This document shows positions 1 through 5,480 of a stretch of DNA of 8,797 bases, piece by piece. The notes under the pieces are model-generated. The model was not told where the DNA came from and made no database searches. It saw only the letters and a program-made list of their open reading frames with translations. Source of the DNA: Candidatus Woesearchaeota archaeon CG08_land_8_20_14_0_20_47_9 (lineage in GTDB: Archaea; Nanobdellota; Nanobdellia; Woesearchaeales; CG1-02-47-18); NCBI GenBank assembly GCA_002763335.1, contig PEYS01000025.1, positions 1,106-9,902 on the forward strand, written 5' to 3'. The number at the start of each line of letters is the position of its first letter. Position 1 is the first letter of the stretch. The translations under genes and the position numbers were made by a program.

Positions 1-133
1 GAAAACACATCTGATTCAGAACATTGTAGTATATGCTCCTCCAGGATCCATACCTTGTCTCCATAAACTCTGCCCAGTCAGGCTTCCTGAGGTAGTAGCG
101 CGATACAAGCCTGTAAACGAGTTTTCTAAGCAT
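1..133 (-). CDS. Unrecognised protein, N-terminal 44 residues (cut by window edge)
   Basis: An open frame runs on the minus strand from an ATG at 133-131 to the window edge with no stop. It encodes 44 residues beginning MLRKLVYRLVSRYYLRKPDW, rich in Arg, Tyr and Trp. I do not recognise the family. The gap to the radical SAM stop upstream (TAG at 148-146) is 12 bases. A possible ribosome-binding site, AGAGG (147-143), overlaps that stop and sits 9 bases before the ATG, which suggests translational coupling in one operon. The frame is the same as that of the radical SAM gene. It could therefore be the continuation of that protein past an amber codon rather than a separate gene. The basic, aromatic-rich sequence and the clean open frame favour real coding, but 44 residues cannot settle function. 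Confidence 0.5.
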   Translation of the reverse strand, partial: MLRKLVYRLVSRYYLRKPDWAEFMETRYGSWRSIYYNVLNQMCF

Positions 134-145
134 TCTCCAAAGCCT

Positions 146-1582
146 CTATGCCCAGGTTGCAAAGTCCTTTGCCATCACAGCAAGGTTTACTATATCCCTT
201 GGCTTCCTGATCTGTTTTAACACCTTAAGCAGGATCTTTGGTCTAAGAAAGAAGCTCTTATAAGCCCTTGACCTCAGACTTACAACTTGGTCAGGGCTAA
301 GGCACTCATTCCCCATGACAGAGTAGTTCTGCTCATAGTACCTCCAGTCATAGCTTCTGATCCAGTTGTTTGCCTTTGCAATCTTGTACAGGTCTGTCCA
401 TGGGAATGGCACTGCGCAGTAGAACTGGGCGAAGCCAACATCAAGCTCCTTGAGAAGCCTTACAGTATCCTGTATAGTCTGCCTGGTCTCGCCAGGCAGC
501 CCTACCATGCAGTGCGCAGTAACCTCAAGACCAGCAGCCTTAGCAAGTTTAATCGCATTCACAATCTGCTTTACTGTAGTGCCCTTCCTTGCCTTGTCCA
601 GCACTTCTTGACTTGCAGACTCAACACCAAAGCCAATATTCCAGCAGCCTGCACGCTTCATACGCCTGAACATCTCAGGGTCAGCATTATCCACCCTGCC
701 ATTGCACGCCCAGTGAACCCTAAGCCTGCGCCTTAGAATTTCATCGCAGAATGCCATGACAAAATCCCTATTAAGCGTGAACGACTCTGTCCAGATCAGG
801 AACTCGCTCACACCAAGGCCTTTAAGATCATACTCCATCTCATCAACAACCCTGCTGACTGAGAACAGCCTTAGACCCTGGCCATAGTATGGCTTTGCAG
901 AGCAGAAGGTGCAGTTGTAGGGGCATCCCCTAGCAGTTGCAAGCAACAGGAATGGCTTGTCTAGGAATGGGATCTTGTAGTTGTTGACATTGATGTACTG
1001 CCAGGCAGGGTAGGGTATCTTATCAATATCCCTGATGAAGGGGCGTTTTTCATTGTGGGCAATCCCCTCTTTTGTCCTGTAGGACAGGCCTTTTATGGAT
1101 CTCAGCAGGGGCTCAAGCCCTTTATAAGGGGCTGCTGATGCCATTGCCTTAGTGAGTTCTGTAATCGTGTCTTCAAGCTCGCCCCTTACAACTATGTCAA
1201 GGCAGGGCTGCATTGCAAAGCACTCATTAGTAAGCTCTGTAACGTGAATGCCGATTGCAACTGTGATTATGCCTGGATCAATATCCTTAGCCATCTTGGC
1301 TACAGAGAGGTCACCCTCAATTGAGGGCGTGGCAGTGTTTATTACCACAATTCGTGGCTTAAACTGCTGGATCATACCCTTAAGGGCAGCATAGGATATG
1401 CCCTCAACAATGCAGTCATTAACCTTGACGCAGAAGCCAGCCTTCTCAAATAGTGCTGCAGCTGTGCATACAGAGTATGGAGGCCAGACTGTTGTCCATG
1501 CACCTAGGCGCTGCATGCACCGTCCTTCTCTAACCATCTTCACCCCCTCAAATGGTGGAGGGTTTATAAGGTATGCCTTCAT
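146..1582 (-). CDS. B12-binding-domain radical SAM protein
   Basis: This 478-residue protein has the two-domain layout of the cobalamin-binding radical SAM family. Residues 1-140 form a Rossmann-like B12-binding region (MKAYLINPPP start, GIHVTEL at 111-117, VVRGELE at 131-137). The radical SAM barrel follows from about residue 210, with the iron-sulfur cluster motif CPYNCTFC (Cys220, Cys224, Cys227) and IGFGVES at 316-322, typical of the family. The position that carries the lower-ligand histidine in base-off B12 proteins reads D56-C-I-V-E-G61, so that histidine is absent. This is common in the family and suggests base-on or weak B12 binding. Such enzymes cleave S-adenosylmethionine to start radical chemistry, often methylation or ring formation. 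The substrate cannot be told here. The ATG at 1582 is placed by the TATA box 27 bases upstream and by the family-typical N-terminus. Family assignment is firm; specific function is open. Confidence 0.9.
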   Translation of the reverse strand: MKAYLINPPPFEGVKMVREGRCMQRLGAWTTVWPPYSVCTAAALFEKAGFCVKVNDCIVEGISYAALKGMIQQFKPRIVVINTATPSIEGDLSVAKMAKDIDPGIITVAIGIHVTELTNECFAMQPCLDIVVRGELEDTITELTKAMASAAPYKGLEPLLRSIKGLSYRTKEGIAHNEKRPFIRDIDKIPYPAWQYINVNNYKIPFLDKPFLLLATARGCPYNCTFCSAKPYYGQGLRLFSVSRVVDEMEYDLKGLGVSEFLIWTESFTLNRDFVMAFCDEILRRRLRVHWACNGRVDNADPEMFRRMKRAGCWNIGFGVESASQEVLDKARKGTTVKQIVNAIKLAKAAGLEVTAHCMVGLPGETRQTIQDTVRLLKELDVGFAQFYCAVPFPWTDLYKIAKANNWIRSYDWRYYEQNYSVMGNECLSPDQVVSLRSRAYKSFFLRPKILLKVLKQIRKPRDIVNLAVMAKDFATWA

Positions 1583-1605
1583 CAGAGTGGTGAAGAAGTG
1601 GGAGA

Positions 1606-1613
1606 TTTATAAA
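1606..1613 (-). promoter_or_regulatory. TATA box of the radical SAM gene (leaderless transcript likely)
   Basis: On the minus strand a TTTATAAA box sits within an AT-rich run with TTCGAATAA just upstream, a plausible BRE. Its centre is about 27 bases from the A of the ATG at 1582, the usual distance from an archaeal TATA box to the transcription start. The bases between box and ATG contain no Shine-Dalgarno sequence. The mRNA therefore probably begins at or within a base or two of the start codon. Confidence 0.6.
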
Positions 1614-1657
1614 TTATTCGAAAACCTTGAATGCACTCGGCTTCAAAGCCCTCTATC

Positions 1658-1674
1658 CGAAACCTTTATTTATA
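1658..1674 (+). promoter_or_regulatory. BRE and TATA box of cdc48
   Basis: CGAAAC at 1658-1663 matches the archaeal BRE pattern and is followed at once by a TTTATTTATA box (about 1665-1674). Transcription would start near 1695, leaving a leader of about 20 bases with a good ribosome-binding site. The promoter lies about 50 bases from the oppositely oriented TATA box of the radical SAM gene, so the 131-base gap holds two separate divergent promoters. Confidence 0.6.
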
Positions 1675-1700
1675 GTGCATGTGTCCCAAGGCCAGTTATC

Positions 1701-1706
1701 GGGAGG
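1701..1706 (+). promoter_or_regulatory. Ribosome-binding site of cdc48
   Basis: GGGAGG lies 7 bases before the ATG at 1714. It supports this start and shows that the organism uses Shine-Dalgarno initiation for this gene, unlike the divergent radical SAM gene. Confidence 0.65.
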
Positions 1707-1713
1707 CTGAGGC

Positions 1714-4011
1714 ATGGAACCAGAATCAGAAGAGAAGAAGCCTGAACAGCCTGGCATTAAGCTCAAGGTAGCTGAGGCTGTGCAGGATGATGTGAATAAG
1801 GGCATTGTGCGCATAGACTCAGGCTTTATGCACCAGATCGGCATCAGGCCAGGGGACTTTGTCGCGATAAAGGGGGAGCGCGCCACAGTCTGCCTCTCTG
1901 ACAGGGCATACCCTGGAGACATAGGGCTCAACATAATAAGGATGGATGGCGTCATAAGGAGGAATGCCAAGACAAGCATAGGCGAGCTTGTAGCTGTATC
2001 AAAGACAACTGTAGTGGAGGCTAACCGCGTTGTCATAGCCCCTGCAAAGAAGGGCATAGTGATAAGGGCTGCTGCAAACATATTCAAGCAGGGCCTGCTC
2101 GGAAGGGCTGTTGTAAAGGGTGACATTGTCTCCCTAGGAGGGAGCAACAGGAGGAAGGACACCCTGACCCATAGCCCGTTTGAGGACATATTCAGGATGC
2201 TGGATGAGGAGGTTATGGGCTTCGGCTTCGGAAGCCTGCGATTCATAGTCGTTGACACAATACCAAAGCAGCCAGTCATAGTAACAGACATGACAGAGGT
2301 CATCTTCAACCCGGAGGCAGTTGAGCTTGTTGAGGAACAGAGTCTTGAGGTAACATACGAGGATGTGGGCGGGCTTTCTGAGGAGATAAAAAAGATAAGG
2401 GAGATGGTAGAGCTCCCCCTAAAGCACCCGGAGATATTTGAAAGGCTAGGCGTAACTCCACCAAAGGGCGTGCTTTTGCACGGACCCCCGGGCACAGGCA
2501 AGACGCTTATTGCAAAGGCAGTTGCAAACGAGACAAACTCCAACTTCAGCCTCATCAACGGGCCAGAGATAATGAGCAAGTACTATGGGCAGAGCGAGCA
2601 GAACCTGCGCAAGAAGTTTGAGGATGCTAAGAAAAACGCCCCATCAATAATCTTTATTGACGAGATAGATGCTATTGCGTCAAAGCGCGAAGAGGTCCAT
2701 GGTGAGGTTGAAAAACGGGTAGTTGCGCAGCTCCTTGCCCTTATGGATGGCCTTACAAACAGGGGAAAGGTCGTTGTCATAGCAGCCTCAAACGTGCCTA
2801 ATATGCTTGACCCTGCCCTTAGAAGGCCTGGACGCTTTGACCGGGAGATTGAGATAGGGGTGCCCTCAAAGGAGGGTAGGCTTAACATACTAAAGATCCA
2901 CACAAGGAATATGCCCCTGAGTAAGAATGTTAATCTCAAGGAGTTCGCAAACATCACTCATGGCTTTGTGGGGGCAGACCTTGCAGCCCTCACAAAGGAG
3001 GCTGCCATGATTGTCCTTAGGCGGATACTGCCTGACCTGAAGCTGAACGAGAAGGAGCCCATATCCAAAGAGGTGCTTGAACAGCTCGTGATCACGAGAA
3101 AGGACTTCAGGGAGGCGTTAAAGGTTGTAAGGCCATCTGCAATGAGGGAGGTGCTGATTGAAATCCCCAATGTCAAGTGGGATGATGTCGGTGGCTTAGA
3201 GCATGCGAAACAGGAGTTGAGAGAAGCAGTTGAGTGGCCTATAAAGCACAGTGAGGCATTTAGGCGTTTAGGTGTTAGGCCGCCAAAGGGGGTGCTCCTC
3301 TTCGGAGCCCCTGGCACTGGAAAGACCCTCCTTGCAAAGGCAGTTGCAAATGAATCTGAATCAAACTTCATACTCATAAAGGGTCCTGAGTTGCTCTCAA
3401 AGTGGGTTGGTGAGAGTGAGAAGGCTGTGCGCGAGGTCTTCAAGAAGGCCCGCCAGGTTAGCCCCTCGATAATATTCTTTGACGAGATTGACTCAATGGC
3501 CCCAAGGCGCAGTGCAAGCTCTGACAGCAGGGTGACTGAGCGCATAGTCAACCAATTGCTTACTGAGATGGATGGCTTAGAGGATTTGTATGACGTTGTG
3601 ATCATAGCTGCAACTAACAGGCCTGACATGATAGACCCTGCCTTGTTAAGGCCGGGAAGGTTCGACCGAATCATACTGATAAACGTGCCTGATGAGAAGT
3701 CTAGACTAAAAATCTTTGAGGTCCATACAAAGGAAATGCCTCTCAAGGATGTAAGCATTACAAAGCTTGCAAAGGGGACTGAAGGGTATGTGGGCTCAGA
3801 TATTGAGGCTATCTGCAGAGAGGCTGCTATGCTAGCGCTGAGGCGCAACATAAATGCAAAGACTGTTGGCGCAAAGGAGTTTGAAAAGGCTCTGCGGAAG
3901 GTAAGGCCATCTGTAACAAAGGAGATAGAGCAGGCATACATTGATGCAACAGAAACCTTCAAACAGGCAAAGGCAAAGGCCATGAAGGAGAAGCCGGCTT
4001 ATATGGGGTAA
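1714..4011 (+). CDS. cdc48: Archaeal Cdc48/VAT-type AAA+ ATPase (p97 homologue)
   Basis: This 765-residue protein is a complete Cdc48/VAT. Residues 1-200 are the N-domain (double-psi barrel plus second lobe), which binds substrates and adaptors. The D1 ATPase has Walker A GPPGTGKT (257-264), Walker B IIFIDEID (312-319), the aromatic pore loop KYYG (289-292) and arginine fingers R371 and R374. The D2 ATPase has Walker A GAPGTGKT (531-538), Walker B IIFFDEID (586-593), pore loop KWVG (563-566) and fingers R646 and R649. All catalytic residues are present in both rings. The hexamer uses ATP to thread and unfold cytosolic proteins and can feed the 20S proteasome. The C-terminus reads PAYMG, close to but one residue longer than the HbYX proteasome-docking tail. 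The start is fixed by the GGGAGG site and BRE/TATA promoter. The gene stands alone: divergent from the radical SAM gene, convergent with the flavoprotein. Confidence 0.97.
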   Translation: MEPESEEKKPEQPGIKLKVAEAVQDDVNKGIVRIDSGFMHQIGIRPGDFVAIKGERATVCLSDRAYPGDIGLNIIRMDGVIRRNAKTSIGELVAVSKTTVVEANRVVIAPAKKGIVIRAAANIFKQGLLGRAVVKGDIVSLGGSNRRKDTLTHSPFEDIFRMLDEEVMGFGFGSLRFIVVDTIPKQPVIVTDMTEVIFNPEAVELVEEQSLEVTYEDVGGLSEEIKKIREMVELPLKHPEIFERLGVTPPKGVLLHGPPGTGKTLIAKAVANETNSNFSLINGPEIMSKYYGQSEQNLRKKFEDAKKNAPSIIFIDEIDAIASKREEVHGEVEKRVVAQLLALMDGLTNRGKVVVIAASNVPNMLDPALRRPGRFDREIEIGVPSKEGRLNILKIHTRNMPLSKNVNLKEFANITHGFVGADLAALTKEAAMIVLRRILPDLKLNEKEPISKEVLEQLVITRKDFREALKVVRPSAMREVLIEIPNVKWDDVGGLEHAKQELREAVEWPIKHSEAFRRLGVRPPKGVLLFGAPGTGKTLLAKAVANESESNFILIKGPELLSKWVGESEKAVREVFKKARQVSPSIIFFDEIDSMAPRRSASSDSRVTERIVNQLLTEMDGLEDLYDVVIIAATNRPDMIDPALLRPGRFDRIILINVPDEKSRLKIFEVHTKEMPLKDVSITKLAKGTEGYVGSDIEAICREAAMLALRRNINAKTVGAKEFEKALRKVRPSVTKEIEQAYIDATETFKQAKAKAMKEKPAYMG

Positions 4012-4031
4012 AATTCTCTGCGAGAATTTTA
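4009..4031 (+). terminator. Perfect hairpin containing the cdc48 stop codon
   Basis: The arms TAAAATTCTC (4009-4018) and GAGAATTTTA (4022-4031) are perfectly complementary around a TGC loop, and the left arm starts with the TAA stop of cdc48. A smaller inverted repeat, ATGCA (4070-4074) and TGCAT (4079-4083), lies further on, just after the T-run at 4058-4062. The convergent flavoprotein gene ends at 4098, so the 86-base gap probably ends transcription from both sides. Archaeal termination depends mostly on T-runs, so the hairpin may instead protect the mRNA 3' end. Confidence 0.45.
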
Positions 4032-4097
4032 TGATGTAGGAAGGGCAACCTTGCAGATTTTTGTGATTCATGCAAAAGTGCATTTTGACTGAGGCAT

Positions 4098-5357
4098 TCA
4101 CCGCCTTAACACAACCCTACCCACTAGCCTCAAGCCAACCCTACACGAAAACAGAATCATCCCCGGCTCTGTAATCATCAGTCTCGGCAGCAGCTGTGAT
4201 GGGAAGTCTCGGTCATATTTTGATAGCACAGCCTGTGCATGCTTGCTGCTTAGCAGGGCTATCAGCCTGTTGTAATCACCTGCATGCATGCTGTCAAGAG
4301 CATTTCTTATCAGGAGTGAGAGGGCTAGCTCCTTGCCTATTGCCTTCTTCCACAGCCTTGTGTAGCTCTTTCTCTTGCTCAGAGCCTCTGCGAGACTCTT
4401 TGCTGCAATCAGGCCCTGCACTATGCCCCCTCCAGTAGTTGCCTTGACCTGGGCTGCAGCATCGCCTAACAGGTAAATGTTACATTGCTCTGTTCTGATG
4501 TTCTGATTGTATATTGGAATTAAGCCAGCCTGGGCGTTTATAGTTATCTTCGAGAGCTGTTCCGGGCTCTTTTTAAGCTGCTCCCTTGCTATCAACTCAA
4601 GTTGTTCTCTGGGCTTGGTGTAGCAGGCAATGCCAAATCTTACAGTGTTTGTGTTCTCAGGCACAAGCCAGGCATAGCCCTTTGGGAAGGGGTAGAACTT
4701 GACAGAATTGTCATTGCTGAGCCTCAGCCTGAGCTGGTAGCCTAGCATAAAATGCCTGCTGCCGTACATGCCAGCTGCCCTTGCAACTGCTGAACTTGGG
4801 CCGTCTGCTCCGATGAGGATGTCTGCTCTATGCTGTTGATGTTCCCCTCTCCTCTTTTTAGCTCTTGTGCTGCTCTTTATGAGGTCAATCTCAAACAGTC
4901 TGGTTTTCACCTGCCCTGTTTCTCTATGGTCTGTCTTCCTGAAGCCAACAAACCTGGTGTTCATATGAAACCTTGCCCCTGCATCAGCAGCCTGCTTCTT
5001 GAGAAAGCGATCAAAGCCAGCACGGTCAAGTACTAAGTTAGCCCTGCCAAGCCTGACAGTGATGCTGCTTTTATTTTGGGCGTAGATGTGAGCATAGTTA
5101 ACCTGGTTGATTATAAACCTGGGCAAGGTTGTTTTATCTGAAGTGCTATGCCTGCCTCCCTGCTTCTGAGAACCAAGCGAGAGCCCCATGCCTTCAAGCA
5201 CATCAAGCAGCGCTGCTGTAGTAATGCCAGTACACTGCACAGGCTTGCCAACTGCCTTATGCTCCTCAAAGACATCAACCTTAAAACCTGCCCTGGCAAG
5301 GAGGTATGCGCATGCGCATCCTGCAGGCCCTGCTCCGATGATTGCGATGTCAGCCAT
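4098..5357 (-). CDS. Geranylgeranyl reductase family FAD-dependent oxidoreductase
   Basis: This 419-residue flavoprotein begins MADIAIIGAGPAG, with the FAD-binding GxGxxG motif at residues 8-13. The second FAD motif GADGPSS is at 183-189 and the third, LLGDAAAQVKATTGGGI, at 296-312. PKGYAWLVP at 225-233 matches the PxxYxWxFP substrate-cavity motif of geranylgeranyl reductases with Val in place of Phe. Enzymes of this family reduce the double bonds of geranylgeranyl chains in archaeal membrane lipids, though related members act on other isoprenoids. The open frame extends 76 codons further upstream, but that part lacks homology-like features and the flavin fold starts at the ATG at 5357, so I use that start. 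No Shine-Dalgarno precedes it, so initiation may be leaderless. The gene has no lipid-synthesis neighbours here, so the exact substrate is inferred from family only. Confidence 0.85.
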   Translation of the reverse strand: MADIAIIGAGPAGCACAYLLARAGFKVDVFEEHKAVGKPVQCTGITTAALLDVLEGMGLSLGSQKQGGRHSTSDKTTLPRFIINQVNYAHIYAQNKSSITVRLGRANLVLDRAGFDRFLKKQAADAGARFHMNTRFVGFRKTDHRETGQVKTRLFEIDLIKSSTRAKKRRGEHQQHRADILIGADGPSSAVARAAGMYGSRHFMLGYQLRLRLSNDNSVKFYPFPKGYAWLVPENTNTVRFGIACYTKPREQLELIAREQLKKSPEQLSKITINAQAGLIPIYNQNIRTEQCNIYLLGDAAAQVKATTGGGIVQGLIAAKSLAEALSKRKSYTRLWKKAIGKELALSLLIRNALDSMHAGDYNRLIALLSSKHAQAVLSKYDRDFPSQLLPRLMITEPGMILFSCRVGLRLVGRVVLRR

Positions 5358-5379
5358 ACTTGGTAGAAACAGGAGGTGG

Positions 5380-5388
5380 TTTAAGAAG
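5380..5388 (-). promoter_or_regulatory. Possible TATA element of the flavoprotein gene
   Basis: On the minus strand, CTTCTTAAA is preceded by CCAAAACC, which fits a BRE. The TTAAA part is centred about 25 bases before the ATG at 5357, the spacing expected for a leaderless transcript, and no ribosome-binding site lies between them. The box is a weak match to the TATA consensus. An alternative is the TTTTTATAATT run near 5437, which would give a leader of about 50 bases. Confidence 0.3.
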
Positions 5389-5432
5389 GTTTTGGAGGCA
5401 TGGTTCGCAAATTTTTCGATTTTACAAGCGGT

Positions 5433-5443
5433 AATTATAAAAA
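5433..5443 (+). promoter_or_regulatory. Candidate TATA box of the methyltransferase gene
   Basis: AATTATAAAAA is the best TATA-like element before the methyltransferase gene. Transcription would begin near 5464, just before the ATG at 5481. This argues against the in-frame ATG at 5400, which lies upstream of the box. Confidence 0.4.
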
Positions 5444-5467
5444 GACGAATTATTTCCTTAGGCAACA

Positions 5468-5477
5468 GAAGGGGGGT
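5468..5477 (+). promoter_or_regulatory. Purine-rich ribosome-binding site of the methyltransferase gene
   Basis: GAAGGGGGGT ends 3 bases before the ATG at 5481 and can pair with the 16S rRNA tail through G-U wobbles. It helps choose 5481 over the ATG at 5400, whose only nearby purine run (GGAGG, 5394-5398) is one base away and too close to work. Confidence 0.45.
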
Positions 5478-5480
5478 CGA

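Noticed and set aside
1653..3983. Long minus-strand open frames opposite cdc48
   Set aside because: They are antisense shadows of a well-conserved gene and encode no recognisable protein.
5402..5411. GGTTCGCAAA resembling a tRNA B box
   Set aside because: No matching A box or acceptor and anticodon stems could be found around it.
5400..5480. Earlier methylase start at 5400, adding 27 residues
   Set aside because: The best TATA box (5433-5443) lies inside this stretch, and GGAGG before 5400 is one base from the ATG, too close. The start at 5481 has a better site.
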